Origin: Clostridia bacterium
GTDB taxonomy: Bacteria; Bacillota; Clostridia; Oscillospirales; Acutalibacteraceae
Direction: 5' to 3'
DNA length: 64,000 bases
NCBI GenBank assembly: GCA_017428625.1
Contig: JAFRQM010000016.1
Span: 1-64,000 of the forward strand
The notes under the pieces were generated by a model. The model was not told the origin of the DNA, ran no database searches, and saw only the letters and a program-made list of their open reading frames with translations. Made by a program: the position numbers and the translations under genes. Positions 23,074 to 31,062 of the stretch are shown here, one piece after another. Positions within the stretch are counted from its first letter, which is position 1, and each line of letters opens with the position of its first letter.

Positions 23074-25160
23074 TGGCAAAAGGCAAAAAGGCGGTTAAGA
23101 TAATAATCTGCGTTTTGCTGGCGGCGGTTTTCGCCGCCGGCGCGGAGTTTCTGCTGTCTGATTACCGGTATTTCAGCTACGGAAAATGCAACGGGACTCC
23201 CGTTGTGCTTGATGAGGTGCTTGACGAATATTTTCAGTTACAGTCGCCCTATGGGGTGATTCAGTATAACGAAGACACATCCGTTATGCTTAAAGCGGGA
23301 GTAACTCTTCACTGTATGGAATTCACGGTTTCAAGCCTTGAGTGCGATGAGGACAAACTCTGTGAAATAAACATAAATGTCCAAACGCCCGGTAACGATG
23401 ATTTTTTATATACCATAGTGCATGACAATATCGGCATCGGCGAAAAAGCCCGGACTTACCGATACTTTATGAAATATGAGATAGAGGCGCAGTCCGTTGA
23501 GTTCAATATTCCGAAGCCGAACGGAGTTGTATGTATAAGCAACATAACGGCTAATCCTGATTTCCGTTTCGGTTTCAACTTTCCGCGGGCGGCTGTGATA
23601 TTCGCTTTTTTTCTTGCCGCCGCTCTTATTACCGCTTTCAGGCTTTACAGGATAATATATTCGCCGGGGAAGCGTTCGCACAGAATATTTTGCGCGTGTG
23701 TCTGCGCCTGCTGCCTCGGAATAACGCTTTTATGGTGTGTGTTTGTTTTAAACACATCTGCAGAAAAGACGGAATATCCGCTGAAAAGGAGTGTCGAGAG
23801 CTGTAACCCGTATATTCAGCAGTTTGACGCATTTATGAAAGGGCAGCTGCACCTTGACGCTGAGCCGCCCGCCAGGCTCGCTGAACTTGAAAACCCTTAT
23901 GATAAGGAGCAGCGCGAAGGCATTTTTTATCTCTGGGACAGGGCTTATTATGAAGGCAGATACTATTCATATTTCGGTGTGGGACCCATACTCTCGGGAT
24001 ATATGCCTTATTACCTGATAAGCCGTAATCTGCCGTCATACAGATTTATCACATCTTTTTATTCATTGATATTTACGCTGTTTTTTTCCCTCGCTCTGTT
24101 TAAGTGGCCGGAGGTTTTCAAAAAGAGAATTCCCTGCGTTTTACTTGCGGCGGTAACCGTAAGCGCGCTGTTTTCAAGTATGATTTATCTTGAAATACGC
24201 GGAATTGAAGCGTTTTATTACCTTGCGCTTTTAAGCGCGGGAGCGTTTATCGCAATGTTCGCATATTTTATGATGTGCGCGTTTTCGTGCAAAAGGAAAA
24301 TTATGAGGCCTGTTCTTATGACTGTTTCGGGGCTTGCGTTCGGGCTTGCGTTTTTGTGCAGGGTAAACACGGTTATTGCGCCGGCGTTCATTACGGCGGG
24401 AATTATTGCGGTTTATATTGTTAAAAGCATTAAAAGCAAAGCAAAACTTTCCCACATCGCTCTTGATTTTATTTGCCTGGGGTTGCCTGTGGCACTGTGT
24501 ATGACTGCCGCGTTTGTTTTTAATTATCTGCGTTTCGGGAATCCTCTCGATTTCGGAACGGATTACCAACTGACTGTGAGTGACACCTCGCTGAACACTC
24601 TGTTTAAGGGCGGAATAGCCGCAAGTGTTTTTTATTATTTCTTTGAACCGTTTAAAATCAAAGAGGCCTTCCCCTTCCTTGCCGTCGGCAGAGGCGGCGA
24701 ATATCCGGTTGAAGACAGGTTCGTTTATCTTGACGACAATGTAGGTCTGTTTGCCGTGCCGCACAACATTGCGCTTGTTCTGCTGCCCGCTTACCCTCTC
24801 GGAAAGAAAAAGAGCGGTTATGAATTTGCGGCTGTTTTTTGCGGAATCGCGGGACTGTTTGTGTGCGCGTTTGCCGATTTCTGTTTGGGCGGAGTCATTT
24901 TCCGATATACGGGGGATATCTCGTTTGCGGGCGCGTTTATTGCCGCGGTTATTCTTTTTGAACTGATAAACAGTTTTGAAAACAGCAATAAAAAAGCGGT
25001 GGAGTTTATTCGCAAGCCCGCAAAACCGCTGCTGATGTTAGGTTGCTGCGCTTCTGTTATTATTGCGACACTTGAAGCTTTGACCGTTGACGGCAACCTT
25101 TCAGCGTTCAGACCGGACGTATTTGAGGTTCTGAAGCGGTTTTTATGCTTTTGGCTGTGA
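23073..25160 (+). CDS. large multi-pass membrane protein, GT-C-like
   Basis: A 695-residue protein: an N-terminal membrane segment (residues 8-28), a ~130-residue extracytoplasmic beta-rich domain, then about ten further hydrophobic segments from ~170 to 680. The mix of membrane helices with an acidic/aromatic outer loop (WDRAYYEGRYYSYFGVGP) recalls GT-C glycosyltransferases that use lipid-linked sugars, but I cannot name a family. Translational coupling to the flavoprotein suggests they serve one surface-polysaccharide or glycolipid step. Confidence 0.65.
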   Translation: MAKGKKAVKIIICVLLAAVFAAGAEFLLSDYRYFSYGKCNGTPVVLDEVLDEYFQLQSPYGVIQYNEDTSVMLKAGVTLHCMEFTVSSLECDEDKLCEININVQTPGNDDFLYTIVHDNIGIGEKARTYRYFMKYEIEAQSVEFNIPKPNGVVCISNITANPDFRFGFNFPRAAVIFAFFLAAALITAFRLYRIIYSPGKRSHRIFCACVCACCLGITLLWCVFVLNTSAEKTEYPLKRSVESCNPYIQQFDAFMKGQLHLDAEPPARLAELENPYDKEQREGIFYLWDRAYYEGRYYSYFGVGPILSGYMPYYLISRNLPSYRFITSFYSLIFTLFFSLALFKWPEVFKKRIPCVLLAAVTVSALFSSMIYLEIRGIEAFYYLALLSAGAFIAMFAYFMMCAFSCKRKIMRPVLMTVSGLAFGLAFLCRVNTVIAPAFITAGIIAVYIVKSIKSKAKLSHIALDFICLGLPVALCMTAAFVFNYLRFGNPLDFGTDYQLTVSDTSLNTLFKGGIAASVFYYFFEPFKIKEAFPFLAVGRGGEYPVEDRFVYLDDNVGLFAVPHNIALVLLPAYPLGKKKSGYEFAAVFCGIAGLFVCAFADFCLGGVIFRYTGDISFAGAFIAAVILFELINSFENSNKKAVEFIRKPAKPLLMLGCCASVIIATLEALTVDGNLSAFRPDVFEVLKRFLCFWL

Positions 25161-25162
25161 TT

Positions 25163-25230
25163 TTGTAACTATTTTGTAATTTAATTGTAACTGAAATGAT
25201 ATTGTAAATTTGAAAAGATAGGCATATAAT
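25163..25230 (+). promoter_or_regulatory. promoter preceded by three 11-bp-phased TTGTAA repeats
   Basis: TTGTAA occurs at 25163, 25174 and 25185, exactly 11 bp apart, and again at 25202, where it is the -35 of a promoter with a 17-bp spacer and -10 TATAAT (25225-25230). Read on the minus strand the repeats are TTACAA-like, similar to the TT(A/T/C)ACA units of Firmicute PhoP boxes. This is a response-regulator-type activator site by form; the identity of the regulator is inferred. Confidence 0.6.
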
Positions 25231-25236
25231 TAAGGC

Positions 25237-25337
25237 ACATTAAGAGATCACTACGCAAGAGCATAATTATAGATTATCGCCTTTTCATTTTTTTGTTCCA
25301 CTCAGCAGAAAGCAGACTTGAACCGTCTGCTTTTTTG
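25237..25337 (+). ncRNA. candidate small RNA between promoter and terminator
   Basis: From the predicted start (about 25237) to the terminator (AGCAGAC 25311-25317 with GTCTGCT 25325-25331, then T6) is ~100 nt with no start codon plus ribosome-binding site giving a credible protein. The next gene, rpsT, has its own promoter further down. The unit therefore looks like a stand-alone small RNA under a regulated promoter. Apart from this and the two promoters, 25161-25467 holds nothing else that I can see. Confidence 0.4.
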
Positions 25338-25377
25338 CTTTTTATTTGAGAATTTGAACATTTATTTAAAAAAACTC

Positions 25378-25406
25378 TTGATTTTTTTAAAAGTGTTTAG
25401 TATTAT
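25378..25406 (+). promoter_or_regulatory. promoter of rpsT
   Basis: -35 TTGATT 25378-25383, 17-bp spacer, -10 TATTAT 25401-25406, ~60 bases before the rpsT start. Confidence 0.7.
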
Positions 25407-25467
25407 AAGTAGGCTATTAAAAAAGCTTAACATTAATTTATAAGCACTTGACGAAGGAGGTGCCACG

Positions 25468-25722
25468 ATGCCCAACATTAAATCGGCTAAAAAGCGCGTT
25501 GCAGTCAGCAAAACCAGAGCTGCCAGAAACAAGTCACGCAATTCGGCTCTCAAGACTGCCATCAAAAAAGCAAACGCAGCGGCGCAAGCAAAAGCGGATA
25601 ACGCTCCCGAGCTTATCAATGACGCTATCAAAAAGGTTGACCAGGCATGTGCAAAAGGTCTTATCCATAAGAACAATGCCGCACGCAAAAAATCAGCTCT
25701 TGCAAAGCTTCTGAATGCGTAA
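25468..25722 (+). CDS. rpsT: 30S ribosomal protein S20
   Basis: An 84-residue basic helical protein starting [20 protein letters not shown], the standard S20 opening, and ending with the [17 protein letters not shown] helix. It binds 16S rRNA in the small subunit. GGAGGTG stands before the ATG. It is a single-gene unit with its own promoter and terminator. Confidence 0.97.
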   Translation: MPNIKSAKKRVAVSKTRAARNKSRNSALKTAIKKANAAAQAKADNAPELINDAIKKVDQACAKGLIHKNNAARKKSALAKLLNA

Positions 25723-25755
25723 GTTTCACGGAACTTAATATTGCGTAAATTAATC

Positions 25756-25808
25756 GGTTGCAGACAAAAACGGTCTTTTTATTCCGCCCGGCTGCAACCT
25801 TTAATTTT
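25756..25808 (+). terminator. terminator after rpsT
   Basis: GGTTGCAG (25756-25763) pairs with CTGCAACC (25792-25799), enclosing a second small pairing, followed by TTTAATTTTT. Confidence 0.75.
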
Positions 25809-25810
25809 TG

Positions 25811-25838
25811 TTGACATATTATATTTTTGTGTTATAAT
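25811..25838 (+). promoter_or_regulatory. strong promoter of the 53-residue gene
   Basis: Consensus-grade boxes: TTGACA 25811-25816, 16-bp spacer, TATAAT 25833-25838. Confidence 0.8.
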
Positions 25839-25879
25839 ATGTTTGTATCGAAAAATAAAACATATTACGGAGGTTTATT

Positions 25880-26041
25880 ATGTGCACTTACAAAAAAGTT
25901 ATTAAGGTTATCCTTATTGTTCTCGCAGTTGCCGCTGCCGTTATCGGTGCATACTGCGTAATCAAAAAATTCATTGACAAGAAAAATGCAGATGCCGACA
26001 GCGAAGAAAACTACGTTTCCTGCTCCTGCGTTGACGCATAA
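25880..26041 (+). CDS. 53-residue single-pass membrane protein
   Basis: A short gene with a strong promoter, ACGGAGG ribosome-binding site and own terminator, so it is very likely real. The product starts MCTYKKVIKVILIVLAVAAA and has one membrane helix (residues 8-27) followed by a short charged segment (KKFIDKKNADADSEEN) and a Cys-rich end (SCSC). I do not recognise the family. With a consensus promoter it may be abundant. The Cys pair could bind metal or form a disulfide. Confidence 0.75.
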   Translation: MCTYKKVIKVILIVLAVAAAVIGAYCVIKKFIDKKNADADSEENYVSCSCVDA

Positions 26042-26059
26042 CAAACTGATACCGCATAC

Positions 26060-26095
26060 AACACGGAACTTTTCGGTTCCGTGTTTTTGTTTTTT
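26060..26095 (+). terminator. intrinsic terminator
   Basis: A perfect 10-bp stem AACACGGAAC (26060-26069) and GTTCCGTGTT (26076-26085), followed by a long T-rich run. Confidence 0.9.
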
Positions 26096-26164
26096 CTTCT
26101 GAAAAATTAACATCTGTTTATTCTTAAATATTTATTATTATTTTTTAATATTTCAAAATTTTTG

Positions 26165-26193
26165 TTGACAAATAACCCTTTTGTCAATAATAT
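26165..26193 (+). promoter_or_regulatory. acpP promoter overlapped by a palindrome
   Basis: -35 TTGACA 26165-26170, 17-bp spacer, -10 TAATAT 26188-26193. TTGACAAA at 26165-26172 and TTTGTCAA at 26180-26187 form a perfect 8-bp inverted repeat with a 7-bp centre that fills the -35 and the spacer. This is where a repressor would block polymerase. It does not match the FapR site as I remember it. Confidence 0.65.
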
Positions 26194-26245
26194 ATGTATA
26201 GTTTAAATTAACATTTAAAGATTATATTATAAAAGGAGAATAATT

Positions 26246-26479
26246 ATGGTATTCGATAAGGTTAAAAAAATCTTCAGTGAACAACTTGAAGTTGACGAGA
26301 GCATCATCACTCCCGAAGCTTCCATCACTTCCGATCTCGGCGCTGACAGCCTTGACCTCATTGACCTTGCCATGTCAATCGAAGACGAATTTGAAATTGA
26401 ACTTTCCGACGACGCTATTGAGCACATCAAAACCGTCGGCGACATGGTAAACTATATTGAGGAGCGCATTGAGGAATAA
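26246..26479 (+). CDS. acpP: acyl carrier protein
   Basis: A 77-residue acidic four-helix protein. The Ser that carries 4'-phosphopantetheine lies in DLGADSLDLIDL. It shuttles growing acyl chains in fatty-acid synthesis. AAAGGAG precedes the ATG. It is followed 32 bases later by proS with no terminator between, and no other fatty-acid synthesis gene is present in the window. Confidence 0.96.
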   Translation: MVFDKVKKIFSEQLEVDESIITPEASITSDLGADSLDLIDLAMSIEDEFEIELSDDAIEHIKTVGDMVNYIEERIEE

Positions 26480-26511
26480 GCCGCAGCGCTGCCTGAAAGG
26501 AAGTTTTTGTT

Positions 26512-27945
26512 TTGGCACAGGACAAGTTAGTCAAGGAAATTACCTCAATGGATGAGGACTTTGCAAAATGGTATACCGACGTTGTCAGAAAGGCTGAGCT
26601 CGCCTCCTATTCGGGCGTGCGCGGCTGTATGGTTGTGCGCCCCTACGGCACCGCACTGTGGGAGAATATTCGCAACGACCTCGACGCACGTTTCAAGGCG
26701 CTCGGCCACGAAAATGTTATGATGCCGATGTTTATTCCCGAGGGTCTTCTTCAGAAAGAAAAAGACCATGTTGAGGGCTTTGCCCCCGAAGTTGCCTGGG
26801 TAACGCACGGCGGCGAAGAAAAACTTCAGGAGCGCCTTTGTGTGCGCCCCACCTCGGAGACACTTTTCTGCGACCATTACAAAGATATTATTCAGTCATA
26901 TAAGGACTTGCCCAAACTCTATAATCAATGGTGTTCCGTAGTCCGCTGGGAAAAGACGACCCGTCCTTTTCTGCGAACAATGGAATTCTTCTGGCAGGAA
27001 GGCCACACGATGCACGAAACCGCTCAGCAGGCGATTGACGAAACAGAGCAAATGCTCAATGTTTATGCGGATTTCTGCGTTGAAAGCCTTGCTATTCCTG
27101 TTGTTAAGGGCAAGAAAACCGACAAGGAAAAGTTTGCCGGCGCGGAATCAACCTATACCATCGAGGCGCTTATGCACGACGGCAAGGCACTTCAAAGCGG
27201 AACTTCACATTATTTCGGCGACGGCTTCGCAAGGGCGTTTGATATTACATTTACCGACAGAAACAACACGCTTCAATACCCTCACCAGACTTCGTGGGGT
27301 ATGAGCAGCAGAGTAATAGGCGCTATAATAATGACTCACGGCGACAACAGCGGCCTTGTTCTGCCCCCTGCGGTTGCTCCTGTTCAGGTTGTTATTGTTC
27401 CCATTGCGACTCATAAGCCCGGAGTTACCGAAAAGGCGACTGAACTCTGCGAAAGACTTGCTAAATCTTTCAGAGTAAAAATTGACCTTACAGACAATTC
27501 CGCCGGCTGGAAATTCGCGGAATATGAGATGAAAGGTGTTCCGCTCCGCCTCGAAATCGGCCCCAAAGACATTGAAAACAACCAATGTGTGCTTGTGCGC
27601 CGTGACAACAGAGAGAAAACTTTTGCATCTCTTGACAACCTTGAAGAATCAATCGCAGCCCTTCTGAGACACCTTCACGACGCTCTTTATGAAAAGGCGC
27701 TTGCCCGCCGCGAGGAAATGACTTACTCTGTAGGCAGCCTTGACGAAATGATTGAAAACGCGGCAAACCGCCCCGGCTTCATCAAAGCGATGTGGTGCGG
27801 AGAACTTGCCTGTGAAGAAAAACTCAAGGAGGTTGCGGGCGTTACCTCAAGATGCATCCCCTTTGAGCAGGAAAAAATAAGCGATGTCTGCGTTTGCTGC
27901 GGCAAGCCAGCAAAGAATATGCTCTACTGGGGCAAAGCTTATTAA
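26512..27945 (+). CDS. proS: prolyl-tRNA synthetase, short (archaeal/eukaryotic-type)
   Basis: A 477-residue class II synthetase that charges tRNA-Pro. Class II motifs 2 and 3 are visible ([28 protein letters not shown]), along with the proline-site VRPTSET. At this length it lacks the ~180-residue INS editing domain of the long bacterial form, and the C-terminal part has a Cys-rich patch (VCVCCGKPA) as in the short type. It starts at TTG 26512 behind GAAAGGAAG. Editing of Ala-tRNA-Pro would fall to the ProX-like protein at 19264. Confidence 0.94.
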   Translation: MAQDKLVKEITSMDEDFAKWYTDVVRKAELASYSGVRGCMVVRPYGTALWENIRNDLDARFKALGHENVMMPMFIPEGLLQKEKDHVEGFAPEVAWVTHGGEEKLQERLCVRPTSETLFCDHYKDIIQSYKDLPKLYNQWCSVVRWEKTTRPFLRTMEFFWQEGHTMHETAQQAIDETEQMLNVYADFCVESLAIPVVKGKKTDKEKFAGAESTYTIEALMHDGKALQSGTSHYFGDGFARAFDITFTDRNNTLQYPHQTSWGMSSRVIGAIIMTHGDNSGLVLPPAVAPVQVVIVPIATHKPGVTEKATELCERLAKSFRVKIDLTDNSAGWKFAEYEMKGVPLRLEIGPKDIENNQCVLVRRDNREKTFASLDNLEESIAALLRHLHDALYEKALARREEMTYSVGSLDEMIENAANRPGFIKAMWCGELACEEKLKEVAGVTSRCIPFEQEKISDVCVCCGKPAKNMLYWGKAY

Positions 27946-27955
27946 ATATAATGTT

Positions 27956-27990
27956 ACTGCGGATTTGCCTTTCATTTCCGCAGTTTTTTT
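27956..27990 (+). terminator. terminator after proS
   Basis: ACTGCGGA (27956-27963) and TCCGCAGT (27977-27984) with a T7 tract, only 14 bases before the nagA start. Confidence 0.8.
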
Positions 27991-28003
27991 ATATGGAGTA
28001 AAA

Positions 28004-29122
28004 ATGGTTATTAAAAACGCTGAAATCTTTGATAAAGATTTTGAAAAAATTAAAAAAGATATCGAAATAAAAGACAGCAGAATCGGCAGAATCGGGAACT
28101 GCGTTGAAGGCAATTCTCTCAATTTTGAGGGCTGTATTGTTCTGCCCGGATTTATTGACATTCACACTCACGGCTGCGGCGGATACGATGTAACCGACGG
28201 CAGAGACGAAAGCGCCGGCAAAATGTCACAACTGCTTGCAGAAAACGGAGTAACATCATTCTGCCCGACAACAATGACAGTGGGCGTTGAAAAACTCGAA
28301 AAGGCGTTTTCATCTGTCAGAGCGGCAATGGGTGTTGAAACCGGAGCATATATTCACGGAATAAATATGGAAGGTCCGTTTATCTCTCCCGAAAAAAAAG
28401 GCGCGCAGAATGAAAAGGATATTCTGCCGCCCGATTTTGAACTTTTTGAAAAACTCAATTCAATCTGCCCGGTGAAAGTGGTTGACATTGCACCGGAAAT
28501 GCCGGGAGCGTTCGGCTTTATTCAGAAGGCAAAAGAAATCTGCCCGGTTTCCGCCGCGCATACAACAGCGGATTATGAAACAGCGAAGGCGGCTTTTGAC
28601 CGCGGAATAAACCACGCCACACACCTGTTTAATGCCATGCCTCCCCTGCTCTCACGCAAGCCCGGTGTTGTGGGCGCTGTTTTTGACGACAGCCGTGTTT
28701 ACGCCGAGCTTATCTGCGACGGTGTTCATATTGCGCCTGCCGTTCTCAGAACAGCTTTCAGAGCGCTTGGAGAAGACAGAGCCGTAGTTATAAGCGACTC
28801 TATGTCTGCGGCGGGAATGCCTGACGGCGAATACGCCCTCGGCGGTCAGACCGTTTTTGTAAGAGACGGCAAAGCGACACTTGAAGACGGAACGGTTGCG
28901 GGCGGAACATCAAATCTTTTTGAGGAATTCAAAAATCTTATTAAGTTCGGGATTCCCGTAAAACAAGCGGTCAAGGCCTGCACCATCAACCCGGCAAAAT
29001 CTATCGGAGCAGATGACATTGCAGGAAGCATTGAAACAGGTAAAAACGCCGACCTGCTTGTTCTGAACGGTGAGATGACCGAAATCAAAGCCGTGTTTAT
29101 AAAAGGAAAAAAGGTAATATAA
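28004..29122 (+). CDS. nagA: N-acetylglucosamine-6-phosphate deacetylase
   Basis: A 372-residue metal-dependent amidohydrolase that converts GlcNAc-6-P to GlcN-6-P plus acetate in amino-sugar use and cell-wall recycling. Family motifs: FIDIHTHGCGG, NMEGPFI, AAHTTAD, NHATHLFNAM and the catalytic Asp in ISDSMSA. ATG 28004 is set by GGAG directly upstream. No nagB is adjacent. Expression may come partly by read-through from proS, because no good promoter fits in the 58-base gap. Confidence 0.93.
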   Translation: MVIKNAEIFDKDFEKIKKDIEIKDSRIGRIGNCVEGNSLNFEGCIVLPGFIDIHTHGCGGYDVTDGRDESAGKMSQLLAENGVTSFCPTTMTVGVEKLEKAFSSVRAAMGVETGAYIHGINMEGPFISPEKKGAQNEKDILPPDFELFEKLNSICPVKVVDIAPEMPGAFGFIQKAKEICPVSAAHTTADYETAKAAFDRGINHATHLFNAMPPLLSRKPGVVGAVFDDSRVYAELICDGVHIAPAVLRTAFRALGEDRAVVISDSMSAAGMPDGEYALGGQTVFVRDGKATLEDGTVAGGTSNLFEEFKNLIKFGIPVKQAVKACTINPAKSIGADDIAGSIETGKNADLLVLNGEMTEIKAVFIKGKKVI

Positions 29123-29132
29123 AAATGCTGCG

Positions 29133-29165
29133 GGATTTGCAATTACAATTGCAAATCCTGTTTTT
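29133..29165 (+). terminator. terminator after nagA
   Basis: A perfect 12-bp inverted repeat, GGATTTGCAATT (29133-29144) and its complement (29147-29158), then T5. Confidence 0.8.
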
Positions 29166-29237
29166 ATCCGGTTTTGAATATACTGTATAAATGAATACTT
29201 TAACTTGCGAAAAGCGTAAAGTTTTTATCTTTACTTT

Positions 29238-29266
29238 TGTGGATAACTCAGTGAAAAAGTGGATAA
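29238..29266. promoter_or_regulatory. pair of DnaA-box-like sites
   Basis: TGTGGATAA at 29238-29246 is the exact complement of the DnaA consensus TTATCCACA. AGTGGATAA at 29258-29266 differs by one base. They are 20 bp apart, in the same orientation, in an AT-rich 383-base gap (29123-29505). That gap also has two inverted repeats (GTAAAG/CTTTAC near 29217-29234 and ATTCATT/AATGAAT near 29360-29377) and the promoter at 29439, and no gene. Confidence 0.45.
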
Positions 29267-29438
29267 CTCAAACATATTTCTTATTCGGAAATAAATTTGT
29301 AAAGCCTTGCTCTTTACTCTGAAAAATCTTCCGTTTATGTCGGAAAAATCGCTGTGTATATTCATTTTTCAATGAATAATAACTGCAGGATTTCGTTCAC
29401 GGACAATAAATTTTGCCGAAAAATATGTTTGAATATAA

Positions 29439-29467
29439 TTGATAAAATAATTATTATATGATATTAT
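29439..29467 (+). promoter_or_regulatory. promoter of the flavoprotein/reductase pair
   Basis: -35 TTGATA 29439-29444, 17-bp spacer, -10 TATTAT 29462-29467; AAGGAGAG precedes the ATG at 29506. Confidence 0.7.
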
Positions 29468-29505
29468 TCTTTTGTAACATATTACATAAGCAAGGAGAGT
29501 GAAGC

Positions 29506-31062
29506 ATGGGTAAAAAATATGATGTTGTTGTTATAGGCGCGGGCAACGGCGGCCTTGTTGCGGCAACAAAATCCGCGCTTGCGGGCAAAAAAACACTGCT
29601 TGTTGAAAGGCACAACATTCCCGGCGGCAGCGCAACCTCTTTTGTAAGAGGCAGGTTTGAGTTTGAGGCGTCGTTGCACGAGCTTTGCGGAATAGGCCCG
29701 TATATTGAAGGCGGACGGGAACTGAAAAAGATATTTGATGAACTCGGCGTTTCGGAAAAAATAGAGTGGGTAACCCTTTATGAAGCGTTTCGTATGATTA
29801 CGCTCAACGACAAAGAAAACGTTGACTACACCCTGCCGACAACAAGAAAAGCTTTTATTGACAAGGTTGTGGAATACGCTCCCGGCAGCAGGGAAAAATG
29901 CGAAAAACTTTTTGACATTATCGAAGAGGCAAACGCGGGGCTTGATTACCTCGGCACAATTCAGAATTTTTCGACCGACATATTCAAAAAGATATTCGGC
30001 GAATACAGCGATTTCATAAACTGCGCGGGTTATACGGTTAATGAACTGTTTGACGCGCTAGACCTGCCCAAAGCCGCGCGCGACTGTTTCGGCGGTTACT
30101 GGCTATATCTCGGCACTCCGCTTGACGAGCAGAGTTTTATGCATTATTTCACAATGTTCAAATCATATATTATAGACGGTCCCGTTATTCCGAAAACACG
30201 CAGCCACGGCATATCGAGCGCTATTCTGGATCGGTTTGAGGAACTCGGAGGCGAAGCGTGGATGAGCACGGCGGTGCGCAGAATAATTGTCAGGGACGCA
30301 ACCGCCTGCGGCGTTGAACTCGAAAACGGCGATATTGTTGACTGCGACTATATTATCAGTAACGCGTCGCCCTATAATATGTACACAAAACTTATTGACA
30401 GCAGATATGTTCCGAAATATCAGATTAAAAAACTCAATTCCGTCAGGCTTGCGCCGAAAGGATTCAGCCTGTTTCTCGGCCTTGACAAATCCGCTGAAGA
30501 ACTGGGAATCCAAAACCACAGTTATTTCATTTATGACACAGCCGACACGGCAAAACAGTCTGCGCTCACGAGAGGCAGAGCGGGCAATAATATGCAGGCG
30601 GCCGTATGCCTCAACAACGGTTTGCCGGACTGTTCGCCCGAAGGCACCTGCATACTCTACATAACAGGTCTTTTCACCGGCGACAACGCCTGGGATGATG
30701 TAAGCGAAGAAAACTATGTAACCGCAAAACGCGAGTTTGCAGACAGGATGATTTCTAATTTTGAAAAGGCAACAGGCACGGAAATCCGCAGCCATATTGA
30801 GGAAATTGAAATCGCGTCGCCGATGACCTATGCCCGCTACCTTGACGCGCCGAACGGCACAATCTACGGTTTTGAAAACACGGGCAGTTACGGAATTGTT
30901 CAGAGAGTTGTCACCGACGCTGTGGGCAAAAAAATCAACCACCTTTATTACGGCGGCGGCTACGGCTCAAAATCACTCGGCTACAGCCCTTCATATTCAA
31001 CGGGTTATGAAGCGGCTGCGGCAGTTTTGAAAAATATTGAAAAGGAGGCGGGCATAAAATGA
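29506..31062 (+). CDS. CrtI/phytoene-desaturase-like FAD oxidoreductase
   Basis: A 518-residue flavoprotein. The N-terminal Rossmann motif is VVVIGAGNGGLVAATKSALAG, followed by VERHNIPGGSATSF; the C-terminal FAD-closing motif is GGGYGSKSLGYSPSYSTGYE. This layout is that of CrtI-type isoprenoid desaturases and retinol-saturase-like enzymes. No carotenoid genes are nearby, so the substrate is unknown. Its stop overlaps the start of the 2Fe-2S reductase (ATGA), suggesting that the second protein passes electrons from NAD(P)H to this one. No membrane segment is present. Confidence 0.78.
   Translation: MGKKYDVVVIGAGNGGLVAATKSALAGKKTLLVERHNIPGGSATSFVRGRFEFEASLHELCGIGPYIEGGRELKKIFDELGVSEKIEWVTLYEAFRMITLNDKENVDYTLPTTRKAFIDKVVEYAPGSREKCEKLFDIIEEANAGLDYLGTIQNFSTDIFKKIFGEYSDFINCAGYTVNELFDALDLPKAARDCFGGYWLYLGTPLDEQSFMHYFTMFKSYIIDGPVIPKTRSHGISSAILDRFEELGGEAWMSTAVRRIIVRDATACGVELENGDIVDCDYIISNASPYNMYTKLIDSRYVPKYQIKKLNSVRLAPKGFSLFLGLDKSAEELGIQNHSYFIYDTADTAKQSALTRGRAGNNMQAAVCLNNGLPDCSPEGTCILYITGLFTGDNAWDDVSEENYVTAKREFADRMISNFEKATGTEIRSHIEEIEIASPMTYARYLDAPNGTIYGFENTGSYGIVQRVVTDAVGKKINHLYYGGGYGSKSLGYSPSYSTGYEAAAAVLKNIEKEAGIK

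Noticed and set aside
29227..29270. Possible replication origin at the DnaA boxes
   Set aside because: Only two boxes, no dnaA/dnaN/gyr genes nearby, no clear AT-rich unwinding array; better treated as regulatory or chance sites.
30163..30942. Minus-strand open frame of 259 codons opposite the CrtI-like gene
   Set aside because: Fully antisense to a strong gene, with no ribosome-binding site and no known motif.
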